From Streptomyces sp. NBC_01260 (lineage in GTDB: Bacteria; Actinomycetota; Actinomycetes; Streptomycetales; Streptomycetaceae), in contig NZ_CP108464.1 of the NCBI RefSeq assembly GCF_036226405.1, positions 7,192,001 to 7,256,000 on the forward strand: a stretch of DNA of 64,000 nt, in the 5' to 3' direction. Positions 27,981 to 38,661 of this stretch are shown piece after piece; positions within the stretch are counted from its first letter, which is position 1, and each line of letters opens with the position of its first letter. The translations under genes were made by a program, and so were the position numbers. The notes under the pieces were generated by a model, which had not been told where the DNA came from, did not search any database, and was given only the letters and a program-made list of their open reading frames with translations.

Positions 27981-28598
27981 ATGGCTGCAACATCCCGGGG
28001 GACGTCCCCCGTACCCCCGGACGTACGTCCGCGGCTGACCGTGCTCTCCGGCCCCTCGGGGGTCGGCAAGAGCACGGTCGTCGCGCATATGCGCAAGGTC
28101 CACCCCGAGGTGTGGCTCTCGGTGTCGGCGACGACCCGCAAGCCCCGCCCCGGCGAACGCAACGGTGTTCACTACTTCTTCGTTGACAACGAGGAGTTCG
28201 ACAAGCTGATCGCCAACGGCGAGCTGCTGGAGTGGGCCGAGTTCGCCGGCAACCGCTACGGCACGCCGCGCCGCGCCGTGCAGGAGCGGCTGGAGGCGGG
28301 TGAGCCGGTGCTGCTGGAGATCGATCTCCAGGGCGCCCGGCTGGTCAGGCAGTCGATGGCCGACGCGCAGCTGGTCTTCCTGGCGCCGCCGAGCTGGGAC
28401 GAGCTGGTCCGCCGGCTCACCGGCCGCGGCACCGAGGCGCCCGATGTGATCGAGCGTCGTCTCGGCGCGGCCAAGATCGAACTGGCTGCCGAATCCGAGT
28501 TCGATACGACGCTTGTCAATACCTCCGTCGAGGATGTGGCACGTGAGCTGCTAGCCTTGATGCTGGAGGCTTCCGGCCACCGTGCCGACAGCGACTGA
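27981..28598 (+). CDS. gmk: Guanylate kinase
   Basis: Phosphorylates GMP to GDP. It is 205 residues with P-loop GPSGVGKST (24-32), the GMP-binding [21 protein letters not shown], and the lid [17 protein letters not shown] 27981 lies 38 bases after mihF. It clusters with rpoZ and coaBC, as in other actinobacteria. Confidence 0.97.
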   Translation: MAATSRGTSPVPPDVRPRLTVLSGPSGVGKSTVVAHMRKVHPEVWLSVSATTRKPRPGERNGVHYFFVDNEEFDKLIANGELLEWAEFAGNRYGTPRRAVQERLEAGEPVLLEIDLQGARLVRQSMADAQLVFLAPPSWDELVRRLTGRGTEAPDVIERRLGAAKIELAAESEFDTTLVNTSVEDVARELLALMLEASGHRADSD

Positions 28599-28688
28599 AC
28601 ACACTGGACGCACCGACACGGGACCGCATCACACAGCCCCTGACTGTCAAAGATTTCTTTGATCTTCACCCCCTTCGGAAGGCAGAGA

Positions 28689-28961
28689 GTGTCCTCTTCC
28701 ATCACCACGCCCGAGGGCATCATCAACCCGCCGATTGATGAGCTCCTCGAAGCAACCGACTCGAAGTACAGCCTCGTGATCTACGCCGCCAAGCGCGCGC
28801 GCCAGATCAACGCGTACTACTCGCAGCTCGGTGAGGGACTCCTCGAGTACGTCGGCCCGCTCGTCGACACCCACGTGCACGAGAAGCCGCTCTCGATCGC
28901 ACTCCGCGAGATCAACGCGGGCCTGCTCACCTCCGAGGCCATCGAGGGCCCCGCGCAGTAA
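28689..28961 (+). CDS. rpoZ: RNA polymerase omega subunit
   Basis: Small subunit that helps assemble the beta-prime subunit into RNA polymerase. It is 90 residues from GTG 28689 ([20 protein letters not shown]), with [18 protein letters not shown] as the conserved core. An in-frame ATG at 28659 would add ten residues not found in the family. GGAAGG at 28677-28682 supports 28689. A 13-bp hairpin follows the stop. Confidence 0.96.
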   Translation: MSSSITTPEGIINPPIDELLEATDSKYSLVIYAAKRARQINAYYSQLGEGLLEYVGPLVDTHVHEKPLSIALREINAGLLTSEAIEGPAQ

Positions 28962-28977
28962 GCAGGAGACGCACCTT

Positions 28978-29017
28978 CACCACAGGCCCGGCGGTCACCA
29001 CCGTCGGGCCTGTGGTG
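28978..29017 (+). terminator. rpoZ terminator
   Basis: Perfect 13-bp stem CACCACAGGCCCG (28978-28990) / CGGGCCTGTGGTG (29005-29017) with an inner CGGT/ACCG stem. There is no T run, as is common in high-GC organisms. Confidence 0.75.
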
Positions 29018-29067
29018 TGTCCGGGGCGGCAGACCGGCGTCCGCGACAGTGAGGCAGCATGGGTGCG

Positions 29068-29091
29068 TACGTATCCGAGTACGTATCCGAG
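29068..29091. repeat. Two tandem TACGTATCCGAG copies upstream of coaBC
   Basis: A 12-bp unit is perfectly duplicated at 29068-29079 and 29080-29091, ending 14 bases before the coaBC start. Each unit contains the palindrome TACGTA. It could be an operator, or simple duplication in the promoter/leader. Confidence 0.8.
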
Positions 29092-29105
29092 TGCGGGGAG
29101 ACGCA

Positions 29106-30308
29106 GTGGAGAAGCCGAAGGTCGTTCTGGGCGTCAGCGGGGGCATCGCCGCGTACAAGGCGTGCGAGCTGCTGCGGCGGCTGACCGAGTCCGGCCACGA
29201 CGTACGGGTCGTGCCGACCGAGTCGTCGCTCCACTTCGTGGGCGCGGCCACCTGGTCGGCGCTCTCCGGCCACCCGGTGTCGACCGAGGTCTGGAACGAC
29301 GTCCACGAGGTCCCGCACGTACGGATCGGGCAGCACGCCGACCTCGTCGTCATCGCTCCCGCCACCGCCGACCTGCTGGCCAGGGCCGCTCACGGGCTGG
29401 CCGACGACCTGCTCACCAACACGCTGCTCACCGCGCGCTGTCCGGTCGTCCTCGCGCCTGCCATGCATACCGAGATGTGGGAGCACCCGGCCACCCAGGA
29501 GAACGTCGCCACCCTGCGCCGCCGGGGCACCGTCGTCATCGAGCCCGCCGTCGGCCGGCTCACCGGTGTCGACACCGGCAAGGGCAGGCTGCCCGACCCG
29601 GCGGAGATCTTCGAGGTCTGCCGCCGGGTGCTGGCCCGCGGCGTCGTCGCCCCCGACCTGGTGGGGCGCCATGTGGTGATCAGCGCGGGCGGCACCCGGG
29701 AACCGCTCGACCCGGTCCGGTACCTCGGCAACCGCTCCTCCGGGAAGCAGGGGTACGCGCTCGCCCGCACCGCGATCGCCCGCGGCGCGCGGGTCACGCT
29801 CATCGAGGCCAACACCGGCCTGCCCGACCCGGCCGGGGCCGACGTCGTGCGGGCCGGGACCGCGATGCAGCTGCGCGAGGCCGTGCTGAAGGCGGCGACG
29901 GACGCGGACGTCGTGGTGATGGCGGCGGCGGTGGCCGACTTCCGCCCGGCCGAGTACGCCACGGGGAAGATCAAGAAGAAGGACGGCCAGGAGCCCGCGC
30001 CGATCGCTCTCGTCCGCAACCCGGACATCCTCGCCGAGGTCGCCGCGCGGCGCGCCCACCCGGAGCAGATCGTCGTCGGATTCGCCGCCGAGACCGACAA
30101 CGTCCTGGCCAACGGACGCGAGAAGCTCCGCCGCAAGGGCTGCGACCTCCTGGTGGTCAACGAGGTGGGGGAGCGCAGGACCTTCGGCTCGGAGGAGAAC
30201 GAGGCGGTGGTGCTCGCGGCCGACGGCGGTGAGACCCCGGTGCCGTTCGGGCCCAAGGAGGCGCTCGCCGACACGGTCTGGGATCTCGTGTCGCCGCGTC
30301 TTGGATGA
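29106..30308 (+). CDS. coaBC: Bifunctional phosphopantothenoylcysteine decarboxylase / phosphopantothenate-cysteine ligase
   Basis: Two consecutive steps of coenzyme A synthesis. The 400 residues comprise an N-terminal flavoprotein CoaC (VVLGVSGGIAAYKACELLRR, catalytic His H71) and a C-terminal CTP-dependent CoaB (ISAGGTREPLDPVRYLGNRS, KIKKK). Aligned on H71 with offset 4 from the E. coli protein, the clamp Asn125 is H121 (PAMHTEMW) and active-site Cys158 is G154 (GRLTGVDTGKGRL), so the CoaC acid/base residues differ. I recall the same exchange in mycobacterial CoaBC. The GTG start 29106 has GGGGAG at 29095-29100; an upstream ATG (29049) would translate the tandem repeat. Confidence 0.95.
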   Translation: MEKPKVVLGVSGGIAAYKACELLRRLTESGHDVRVVPTESSLHFVGAATWSALSGHPVSTEVWNDVHEVPHVRIGQHADLVVIAPATADLLARAAHGLADDLLTNTLLTARCPVVLAPAMHTEMWEHPATQENVATLRRRGTVVIEPAVGRLTGVDTGKGRLPDPAEIFEVCRRVLARGVVAPDLVGRHVVISAGGTREPLDPVRYLGNRSSGKQGYALARTAIARGARVTLIEANTGLPDPAGADVVRAGTAMQLREAVLKAATDADVVVMAAAVADFRPAEYATGKIKKKDGQEPAPIALVRNPDILAEVAARRAHPEQIVVGFAAETDNVLANGREKLRRKGCDLLVVNEVGERRTFGSEENEAVVLAADGGETPVPFGPKEALADTVWDLVSPRLG

Positions 30309-30551
30309 ATTTCTCGTGTCCTGGTACCGGTGGGTCCGATCCCTTGGGAAACGGGGCTTCGGCGGGGCCTTGTGAGGCCGCCGGAGGGTATCCGGCCGGC
30401 CGTGCCTCATGTCACAGAACTCCCAAAGGGCGAGACACGTTGTCCGGCAGCCGGAGCCGACCGATAAACTGATGCCGGACCTTACCGGGCGCAGCTCCCG
30501 GGCCGTCCGCCAAATGATCAGCCAGCAGCCGCTGCAACCCCAGGGAGCGAT

Positions 30552-31760
30552 GTGTCCCGCCGTCTCTTCACCTCGGAGTCCGTTACCGAGGGTCACCCCG
30601 ACAAGATCGCTGACCAGATCAGCGACACCATTCTCGATGCACTCCTATCCGAGGACCCGACGTCGCGTGTCGCCGTCGAGACCTTGATCACCACAGGTCA
30701 GGTGCATGTTGCGGGTGAGGTCACGACCAAGGCCTATGCCCCGATCGCGCAGCTGGTGCGCGACAAGATCCTGGAGATCGGCTACGACTCCTCCAAGAAG
30801 GGCTTCGACGGCGCCTCCTGTGGCGTCTCGGTGTCCATCGGCGCGCAGTCGCCCGACATCGCGCAGGGCGTGGACACCGCGTACGAGAAGCGGGTCGAGG
30901 GCGACGAGGACGAACTCGACAAGCAGGGCGCCGGCGACCAGGGCCTGATGTTCGGGTACGCCTGTGACGAGACGCCCGAGCTGATGCCGCTGCCGATCCA
31001 CCTCGCGCACCGGCTGTCCCGCCGCCTCTCCGAGGTCCGCAAGAACGGGACCATCCCGTACCTGCGTCCCGACGGCAAGACCCAGGTCACCATCGAGTAC
31101 GACGGTGACAAGGCCGTCCGTCTCGACACGGTCGTCGTCTCCTCGCAGCACGCCAGCGACATCGACCTCGACTCGCTCCTCGCGCCCGACATCCGCGAGT
31201 TCGTCGTGGAGCACGTGCTCGCGCAGCTGATCGAGGACGGCATCAAGCTGGACACCGAGGGCTACCGCCTGCTGGTCAACCCGACCGGACGTTTCGAGAT
31301 CGGCGGCCCGATGGGCGACGCCGGTCTGACCGGCCGCAAGATCATCATCGACACCTACGGCGGCATGGCCCGCCACGGCGGCGGCGCCTTCTCCGGCAAG
31401 GACCCGTCGAAGGTGGACCGCTCGGCCGCGTACGCGATGCGCTGGGTCGCCAAGAACGTCGTCGCCGCGGGCCTCGCGGCCCGTTGCGAGGTGCAGGTCG
31501 CCTACGCGATCGGCAAGGCCGAGCCGGTGGGCCTCTTCGTCGAGACGTTCGGCACCGCCGCGATCGAGACCGAGAAGATCGAGCACGCCATCGGCGAGGT
31601 CTTCGACCTCCGCCCGGCCGCGATCATCCGCGACCTCGACCTGCTCCGCCCGATCTACGCCCAGACCGCCGCGTACGGCCACTTCGGCCGCGAGCTGCCC
31701 GACTTCACGTGGGAGCGCACGGACCGGGTGGACGCACTGCGCAGCGCCGCGGGCCTGTAA
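30552..31760 (+). CDS. metK: S-adenosylmethionine synthetase
   Basis: Makes SAM from methionine and ATP. It is 402 residues with H15 in [10 protein letters not shown], the loop [12 protein letters not shown], and [22 protein letters not shown] 30552 is preceded by AGGGAG; the ATG two bases upstream is out of frame. The 243-base leader before it holds no riboswitch I can recognise. A perfect 15-bp hairpin follows. Confidence 0.97.
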   Translation: MSRRLFTSESVTEGHPDKIADQISDTILDALLSEDPTSRVAVETLITTGQVHVAGEVTTKAYAPIAQLVRDKILEIGYDSSKKGFDGASCGVSVSIGAQSPDIAQGVDTAYEKRVEGDEDELDKQGAGDQGLMFGYACDETPELMPLPIHLAHRLSRRLSEVRKNGTIPYLRPDGKTQVTIEYDGDKAVRLDTVVVSSQHASDIDLDSLLAPDIREFVVEHVLAQLIEDGIKLDTEGYRLLVNPTGRFEIGGPMGDAGLTGRKIIIDTYGGMARHGGGAFSGKDPSKVDRSAAYAMRWVAKNVVAAGLAARCEVQVAYAIGKAEPVGLFVETFGTAAIETEKIEHAIGEVFDLRPAAIIRDLDLLRPIYAQTAAYGHFGRELPDFTWERTDRVDALRSAAGL

Positions 31761-31784
31761 GCCCCCGGGCCGCCCCTTCTCGTC

Positions 31785-31818
31785 GGAGCCCGGACGCCGT
31801 CATCGGCGTCCGGGCTCC
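31785..31818 (+). terminator. metK terminator
   Basis: Perfect 15-bp stem GGAGCCCGGACGCCG (31785-31799) and its complement (31804-31818) with a TCAT loop, 25 bases after the metK stop. Confidence 0.88.
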
Positions 31819-31973
31819 GGCGTCCCGTCCGCCCGGTCCCGGGCGGCGGCTGCGAATCACGGGTGCGCTGCCGGACGCGGGAGCCCTGCGGTGGCGTTCT
31901 CCCGCGCCTGATCCCGGGAGGCCCACATGTCCGCCGGGCGCCGCTGTCAGTGGCATCTGGTAGGAATTTGGCT

Positions 31974-34118
31974 GTGAGCAGCGACAACGAGCGGTCCGAC
32001 GAGCCCGACACCGGGGCACCGGAGCAGCTTGCGCTGATCCGGGAGTCGGTGCGTCAGGCCAAGGTGCCGCGCGCCAAACCACGCACCTGGCGCGGGGCCG
32101 CTCTCGCCGGTGAGCTGCCCGTCGCCCGTGTCCTGGTGAACAAGGGCGCGCTCCACCTCGACCAGTACTTCGACTACGCCGTCCCCGAGGAGCTTGACGC
32201 CGACGCGCAGCCCGGGGTGCGGGTGCGGGTGCGCTTCGGTGCCGGCGGGCGCAATGTCCGGGGCGGGCGGCGCGAGGGCGGCGGGCTGATCGACGGATTC
32301 CTGGTCGAGCGGCTGGCCGAGTCCGACTACAGCGGCGCACTGGCCGCGCTCGCCTCCGTCGTGTCTCCCGAACCCGTCCTCGGGCCGGAGCTGCTCGGAC
32401 TCGCCCGGTCCGTCGCCGACCGTTACGCGGGCAGCCTCGCGGACGTCCTGCAGCTCGCGGTGCCGCCGAGGAACGCCCGGGCCGAGTCCAAGGCGTCTCC
32501 CGAACCGCTGCCGCCGCCCCTGGCACCCTCTCCCGGTACCTGGGCGCGGTACGGGCAGGGCGCCGCGTTCCTGGAGGCGCTCGCCTCGGGCGGCGCGCCC
32601 AGGGCCGTGTGGACCGCGCTGCCGGGCCCGCACTGGCCGCAGGAGATCGCCAGGGCCGTCGCCGCGACCCTCGCGTCGGGCCGCGGCGCACTGGTCGTGG
32701 TCCCCGACGGAAGGACCGCGGGGCGGGTCGACGCCGCGCTCTGCGGGATCCTCGGCGAGGGCCGTCATGCCCTGCTGACCGCCGGCTCGGGGCCCGAGAA
32801 GCGGTACCGGGAGTGGCTCGCCGTGCGGCGCGGGTCCGTCCGGGCGGTCGTCGGGACGAGGGCCGCGATGTTCGCCCCGGTCGCCGACCTCGGCCTGGTC
32901 GCGATCTGGGACGACGGGGACTCCAGCCACAGCGATGACAACGCCCCCTTCCCGCACGTCCGCGAGGTCCTTGAGCTACGGGCCGCTCACAGCAGGTGCG
33001 CCTTCCTGCTCGGCGGTACGAACTGCACCGTGGAGGCCGCCCAGCTGGTGGAGAGCGGCTGGGCGCTGCCGCTGCGCGCCGACCGGGAGCAGACGCGGAC
33101 CGCGGCGCCCCTGGTGCGTACCGTCGGGGACGGCGAGCTCGCGCGGGACGGCGCCGCACGGGCCGCGAGGCTGCCGAGCCTCGCCTGGCAGACCGTGCGG
33201 GACGGACTGCGCAGCGGCCCGGTGCTCGTGCAGGTGCCGCGTCGCGGGTACGCCCCGCGGCTGGCCTGCGAGCGATGCCGGGAGCCCGCGCGGTGCCGGC
33301 ACTGCGCGGGGCCGCTGGAGGCGCCCGACCAGCAGGACCTGAACTGCGCGTGGTGCGGCCGGGCCGAGACGTCCTGGCACTGCGTCGCCTGTGGGGCCCG
33401 GCGGCTGCGGGCCCAGATCGTCGGTGCCCGCCGGACCGCGGAGGAGCTCGGCCGGGCGTTTCCCGCCGTGCCGGTGCGTACCTCGGGGCGCGACCATGTG
33501 CTGGACTCGGTTCCGGACCAGCCCGCGCTCGTGGTCAGCACCCCGGGGGCCGAACCGGTCGCCGAGGGCGGGTACGCGGCGGCGCTGCTGCTGGACGGCT
33601 GGGCGATGGTCGGCCGCCCCGACCTGCGGGCCGGGGAGGAGGCGCTGCGCCGCTGGACGGCCGCCGCCGCGCTGGTACGGGGGCAGCCCGAGGGCGGCAC
33701 GGTGGTGATCGTCGCCGAGCCGACGCTGCGGCCCGTTCAGGCCCTGGTGCGCTGGGACCCGGTCGGACATGCGCGCCGTGAGCTCGCGGAACGGGCCGAG
33801 CTGGGCTTTCCGCCGGTGTCCCGGATGGCTTCGGTGACGGGTGAGCCGCAGGCGCTCGCCGCGTTCCTGGCCGCTGCGGAGCTCCCGCCGGACGCGGAGG
33901 TGCTCGGTCCGGTACCGGTCCCCGGCAGCGAGCCCGGCCGGCCCCGCAGGCCCTTCGACGCACCGCCGGGGGAGACCTGGGAGCGGGCGCTGGTCCGGGT
34001 GCGCCCGGGCAGCGGGGCGGCGCTGGCGGCCGCGCTGAAGGCGGCACAGGCGGCGCGGATGTCGCGGGGCGGTGGGGGTCCGGTGCGGATTCGGGTGGAT
34101 CCGCCGGACATCGGGTGA
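31974..34118 (+). CDS. priA: PriA-like replication restart protein lacking helicase motifs
   Basis: Homologue of the primosomal helicase PriA, 714 residues from GTG 31974 (MSSDNERSDEPDTG). The N-terminal 3' DNA-binding domain is present (ARVLVNKGALHLDQYFDYAVP). The eight zinc cysteines are intact in CERC, CRHC, CAWC and CVAC, as is the C-terminal RRELAERAELGFPPVSRMAS. The Walker A GSGKT is missing: the position reads AVWTALPGPHWPQE. The DEAH box is replaced by IWDDGDSSHSDD. Actinobacterial PriA is known to be degenerate in this way, so it probably acts structurally, not as an ATP-driven helicase. Upstream frame extension to 31863 is unlikely. Confidence 0.92.
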   Translation: MSSDNERSDEPDTGAPEQLALIRESVRQAKVPRAKPRTWRGAALAGELPVARVLVNKGALHLDQYFDYAVPEELDADAQPGVRVRVRFGAGGRNVRGGRREGGGLIDGFLVERLAESDYSGALAALASVVSPEPVLGPELLGLARSVADRYAGSLADVLQLAVPPRNARAESKASPEPLPPPLAPSPGTWARYGQGAAFLEALASGGAPRAVWTALPGPHWPQEIARAVAATLASGRGALVVVPDGRTAGRVDAALCGILGEGRHALLTAGSGPEKRYREWLAVRRGSVRAVVGTRAAMFAPVADLGLVAIWDDGDSSHSDDNAPFPHVREVLELRAAHSRCAFLLGGTNCTVEAAQLVESGWALPLRADREQTRTAAPLVRTVGDGELARDGAARAARLPSLAWQTVRDGLRSGPVLVQVPRRGYAPRLACERCREPARCRHCAGPLEAPDQQDLNCAWCGRAETSWHCVACGARRLRAQIVGARRTAEELGRAFPAVPVRTSGRDHVLDSVPDQPALVVSTPGAEPVAEGGYAAALLLDGWAMVGRPDLRAGEEALRRWTAAAALVRGQPEGGTVVIVAEPTLRPVQALVRWDPVGHARRELAERAELGFPPVSRMASVTGEPQALAAFLAAAELPPDAEVLGPVPVPGSEPGRPRRPFDAPPGETWERALVRVRPGSGAALAAALKAAQAARMSRGGGGPVRIRVDPPDIG

Positions 34119-34158
34119 CGGGGGAGCGGGGGTGCGGGCGCCCGCTGGACGCTTCGTC

Positions 34159-34243
34159 CTCAATCGCCGGACGGGCTTGAGCCGGCGACAGTGGTGCCTT
34201 TGAGTTCCGTCGTGCTTGATGCCGGACGGGGCTGATGCCGGAC
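34159..34243. repeat. Intergenic repeat elements between priA and the HTH gene
   Basis: 34159-34181 reads CTCAA, then TCGCCGGACGGGC, then TTGAG, an imperfect palindrome that I recognise as recurring in Streptomyces intergenic DNA. After it TGATGCCGGAC occurs twice (34217-34227 and 34233-34243). No coding potential was seen. Confidence 0.55.
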
Positions 34244-34251
34244 AGGTCTGA

Positions 34252-34295
34252 CCGGGCCCGTCCTGCCGTGCCGGGGCACGGCCGGACAGGCCCGG
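34252..34295. terminator. Bidirectional terminator between convergent priA and HTH gene
   Basis: Long hairpin: CCGGGCC (34252-34258)/GGCCCGG (34289-34295), then GTCC/GGAC, then GCCGTGCC/GGCACGGC, with single mismatches between blocks. It starts 5 bases from the HTH stop and can serve both strands. Confidence 0.65.
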
Positions 34296-34300
34296 GTGGG

Positions 34301-35157
<857 letters not shown>

Positions 35158-36090
35158 ATGAAGCTCGTCTTCGCAGGCACCCCCGAGGTAGCCGTACCCG
35201 CACTGGACGCCCTGATCGCCTCCGGCCGGCACGAGGTCGCCGCCGTCGTGACCCGGCCCGACGCGCCCGCGGGGCGCGGCCGCCGTCTGGTGGCCAGTCC
35301 CGTCGCCGAACGGGCCGAGGAGGCCGGGATCGAGGTGCTCAAGCCGGCCAGGCCACGGGACGAGGACTTCCTGGCGCGGCTGCGGGAGATCGCGCCGGAC
35401 TGCTGCCCGGTCGTCGCCTACGGGGCACTGCTGCCCAAGACCGCGCTGGACGTGCCCGCCCACGGCTGGGTCAACCTCCACTTCTCGCTGCTCCCCGCCT
35501 GGCGCGGCGCCGCACCCGTGCAGCACGCCGTCATGGCGGGCGACGAGGTGACGGGTGCCTCCACCTTCCTGATCGAGGAGGGGCTGGACTCCGGGCCCGT
35601 GTACGGCGTCCTCACCGAGGAGGTCCGGCCCACCGACACCAGCGGCGATCTGCTGACCCGGCTGGCGTTCGCCGGAGCCGGGCTGCTCGCGGCGACCATG
35701 GACGGCATCGAGGACGGCACGCTGCACGCCGTTCCGCAGCCCGCCGAGGGGATCACCCTGGCGCCGAAGATCACCGTCGAGGACGCGCAGGTCCAGTGGT
35801 CCGCGCCCGCGCTGCGCGTCGACCGGGTGGTCCGCGGCTGCACCCCCGCCCCCGGCGCCTGGACCCTCTTCCGCGGGGAACGGCTCAAGCTGATCCAGGC
35901 AGTGCCCGTCCTGGCCCGGACGGATCTGGCACCCGGTGAGCTGTCCGCGGCCAAGAACAACGTCCACGTGGGCACCGGATCGCACGCGATCGAGCTGCTC
36001 TGGGTCCAGCCGCAGGGCAAGAAGCCGATGCGCGCCGCCGACTGGGCGCGCGGGGTGCGCATCGTTCCGGGCGAGCTCGTCGGGATCTGA
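35158..36090 (+). CDS. fmt: Methionyl-tRNA formyltransferase
   Basis: Formylates initiator Met-tRNA. It is 310 residues with catalytic N106 and H108 in [16 protein letters not shown] and D144 in GLDSGPVYG, at the same numbers as in E. coli. ATG 35158 gives the family start [19 protein letters not shown]; an upstream GTG/ATG extension is not supported. A hairpin lies just after the stop. Confidence 0.96.
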   Translation: MKLVFAGTPEVAVPALDALIASGRHEVAAVVTRPDAPAGRGRRLVASPVAERAEEAGIEVLKPARPRDEDFLARLREIAPDCCPVVAYGALLPKTALDVPAHGWVNLHFSLLPAWRGAAPVQHAVMAGDEVTGASTFLIEEGLDSGPVYGVLTEEVRPTDTSGDLLTRLAFAGAGLLAATMDGIEDGTLHAVPQPAEGITLAPKITVEDAQVQWSAPALRVDRVVRGCTPAPGAWTLFRGERLKLIQAVPVLARTDLAPGELSAAKNNVHVGTGSHAIELLWVQPQGKKPMRAADWARGVRIVPGELVGI

Positions 36091-36093
36091 GGC

Positions 36094-36126
36094 CTGTCCC
36101 GTGATCCGCCATGGACCACGGGACAG
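36094..36126 (+). terminator. fmt hairpin terminator
   Basis: CTGTCCCGTG (36094-36103) pairs perfectly with CACGGGACAG (36117-36126), starting 3 bases after the fmt stop. The following rsmB therefore may have its own promoter or depend on read-through. Confidence 0.65.
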
Positions 36127-36255
36127 CCCCTGGGGTCCCCCGCCCGGTTCATGCCGGGCCCGCGGGGGCCCGGGGCCTCTCGCGGAGCGCCGGGGCCGGG
36201 CGGGGACGTAGGCTGGGGCGGTTCGCCCTCTCACCATCAGCGGAGCACCTTTCAC

Positions 36256-37689
36256 GTGAACGACCAGCCGCGTCGCCGTCCCGCCACCCCGCACCGCCGC
36301 CCGCAGAAGGACCCGGTCCGGTTCCTTGCCTTCGAGGCCCTCAGGGCCGTCGACGAACGCGACGCGTACGCCAACCTCGTCCTCCCCCCGCTGTTGAAGA
36401 AGGCCCGCGCCAACGGCGACTTCGACAACCGGGACGCGGCGCTGGCGACCGAGCTGGTCTACGGAACGCTGCGCCGGCAGGGCACGTACGACGCGATCGT
36501 GGCGGCCTGCATCGACCGGCCGCTGCGCGAGGTCGACCCGCCGGTCCTGGACGTGCTGAACATGGGCGTGCACCAGCTGCTCGGCACCCGCATCCCGACC
36601 CACGCCGCGGTCTCCGCCAGTGTGGAGCTTGCCCGGGTGGTGCTCGGCGAGGGGCGCGCCAAGTTCGTCAACGCAGTCCTGCGCAAGGTCTCCGCGGACG
36701 ACCTCGACGGGTGGGTGGCGCGGGTCGCCCCCTCGTACGAGGACGACGCGGAGGACCACCTCGCCATCGTGCACTCGCATCCGCGGTGGGTCGTCTCCGC
36801 CCTCTGGGACGCTCTCGGCGGCGGCCGCGCCGGCATCGAGGACCTGCTGGAGGCCGACAACGAACGGCCCGAGGTCACACTCGTCGCCCGCCCCGGCCGC
36901 TCCACCACCGATGAGCTGCTGGAGGCGCTGGGCGAGGAGAACGGGCTCCCCGGCCGCTGGTCGCCCTACGCCGTGCGGATGGCCGAGGGCGGCGAGCCCG
37001 GCGCACTGACCGCCGTGCAGGAGAGCCGGGCCGGTGTCCAGGACGAGGGCAGCCAGCTCGTCGCCGCGGCCCTCGCCAACGCGCCGCTGGAGGGCCGTGA
37101 CACCCGCTGGCTCGACGGCTGCGCCGGGCCCGGGGGAAAGGCCGCCCTGCTGGCCGCCCTCGCGGCCGGACGCGGCGCCGCCCTGCTGGCGGCCGAGAAG
37201 CAGCCGCACCGGGCCCGCCTCGTCGAGCGCTCGCTGGCCGGCAACCCCGGCCCGTACCAGGTGATCACCGCCGACGGCACCCGCCCGCCGTGGCGGCCCG
37301 ACACCTTCGACCGGATCCTGATGGACGTCCCGTGCTCGGGCCTCGGCGCGCTGCGCCGCCGGCCGGAGGCCCGCTGGCGACGCCGCAAGGAGGACCTGGA
37401 GAGCTTCGCGCCGCTCCAGCGCGGTCTGCTGCGCGAGGCGCTGAAGGCCGTACGGATCGGCGGCGTCGTCGGCTACGCGACCTGCTCCCCGCACCTCGCG
37501 GAGACCCGGGTGGTCGTCGAGGACGTGCTCAAGGGCCGCGGCGGGGCGCCGGTCGAGGCCGAGTGGGTGGACGCCCGTCCGCTGATGCCCGGGGTGCCCG
37601 CCCTGGGCGACGGGCCGGACGTTCAGCTGTGGCCGCATCTGCACGGCACGGACGCGATGTACCTCGCCGTGCTGCGGCGTACCGGCTGA
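36256..37689 (+). CDS. rsmB: 16S rRNA (cytosine-967-C5) methyltransferase RsmB/Sun family
   Basis: SAM-dependent m5C methyltransferase of the small-subunit rRNA. It is 477 residues. The N-terminal NusB-like RNA-binding domain has FDNRDAALATELVYGTLRRQ. The C-terminal Rossmann domain has the SAM motif LDGCAGPGGKAALLA and the two catalytic cysteines in DVPCSGLGALRRRPEARW and YATCSPHLAET. GTG 36256 is chosen; upstream frame extension is Gly/Pro-rich and overlaps the hairpin region. Confidence 0.93.
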   Translation: MNDQPRRRPATPHRRPQKDPVRFLAFEALRAVDERDAYANLVLPPLLKKARANGDFDNRDAALATELVYGTLRRQGTYDAIVAACIDRPLREVDPPVLDVLNMGVHQLLGTRIPTHAAVSASVELARVVLGEGRAKFVNAVLRKVSADDLDGWVARVAPSYEDDAEDHLAIVHSHPRWVVSALWDALGGGRAGIEDLLEADNERPEVTLVARPGRSTTDELLEALGEENGLPGRWSPYAVRMAEGGEPGALTAVQESRAGVQDEGSQLVAAALANAPLEGRDTRWLDGCAGPGGKAALLAALAAGRGAALLAAEKQPHRARLVERSLAGNPGPYQVITADGTRPPWRPDTFDRILMDVPCSGLGALRRRPEARWRRRKEDLESFAPLQRGLLREALKAVRIGGVVGYATCSPHLAETRVVVEDVLKGRGGAPVEAEWVDARPLMPGVPALGDGPDVQLWPHLHGTDAMYLAVLRRTG

Positions 37690-37822
37690 TCAGACCGGCT
37701 GAAGGGGCGGCCGCCCCCGGACCGGGGGTGAAAAGCCGGGAATGTGCGAACCGTAATGATCCCGTGAGGCTTTGGAGCGCACCGAAGCGGGGAAGTGCCG
37801 CAGAACGTGGCAGGCTTGGCCC

Positions 37823-38506
37823 ATGGCCCAGATCAACCCCAGCATTCTCTCCGCCGACTTCGCACGCCTCGCCGAGGAGGCGCAGGCCGTCGAGGGCGCC
37901 GACTGGCTCCATGTCGACGTCATGGACAACCACTTCGTGCCCAATCTGACGCTCGGCGTGCCGATCGTGGAATCACTCAGCAGGGCCACGTCCACGCCGC
38001 TGGACTGCCATCTGATGATCGAGGACGCGGACCGCTGGGCCCCGCAGTACGTCGAGGCGGGGGCGGGATCCGTCACCTTCCACGTGGAGGCCGCGGCCGC
38101 CCCCGTGCGGCTGGCGCGGGAGATCCGGGCCAAGGGGGCCCGCGCGTCCATGGCGCTCAGGCCGGCGACGCCCATCGAGCCGTACGAGGACCTGCTTCCC
38201 GAGCTCGACATGCTGCTGATCATGACGGTGGAGCCGGGCTTCGGGGGCCAGTCCTTCCTGGACATCATGCTGCCGAAGATCCGCCGCACCCGTGAGCTGA
38301 TCTCCAGGCACGGCCTCGAACTGTGGCTCCAGGTCGACGGCGGGGTCTCCGAGTCCACCATCGAACGGTGCGCCGAGGCCGGCGCCGACGTCTTCGTCGC
38401 CGGTTCCGCCGTGTACGGCGCCAAGGACCCGGCCGCGGCGGTGCAGGCCCTGCGCGCCAAGGCCGACGGAGCCATCGCCTCGGCGCCGTGGGCGTGCGGC
38501 CACTGA
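37823..38506 (+). CDS. rpe: Ribulose-phosphate 3-epimerase
   Basis: Interconverts ribulose-5-P and xylulose-5-P in the pentose phosphate pathway. It is a 227-residue TIM barrel with [10 protein letters not shown] at the start and metal ligands in [12 protein letters not shown] and DCHLMIED. The phosphate-binding GGVS and GSAVYG loops are present. ATG 37823 is the family start; an upstream ATG (37772) is not supported. Confidence 0.97.
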   Translation: MAQINPSILSADFARLAEEAQAVEGADWLHVDVMDNHFVPNLTLGVPIVESLSRATSTPLDCHLMIEDADRWAPQYVEAGAGSVTFHVEAAAAPVRLAREIRAKGARASMALRPATPIEPYEDLLPELDMLLIMTVEPGFGGQSFLDIMLPKIRRTRELISRHGLELWLQVDGGVSESTIERCAEAGADVFVAGSAVYGAKDPAAAVQALRAKADGAIASAPWACGH

Positions 38507-38661
38507 CGCGGGCGACGGAGCATCCAGCCGCTCCGGCCCCCGATTGCCGGTCGGCCCGGCCAAGGGCAGATGAACGCGGTCCGACGGGACCGATCAAGGA
38601 TCGCCGTATCTGACAGGATGAACGGCGTATCAAGAGCGTGAACAGCAGTGAGGAGAACGCG

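Noticed and set aside
29049..29105. Upstream ATG for coaBC
   Set aside because: It would translate the tandem DNA repeat into VRIRVRIRV, not a family feature; GTG 29106 has a better ribosome binding site.
30309..30551. Possible SAM riboswitch or promoter in the metK leader
   Set aside because: No SAM-I, SAM-II or SAM-IV core could be assembled, and a TTGTCC/TAAACT pair (30440-30470) has a 19-base spacer, too weak to call. A covariance-model scan would be decisive.
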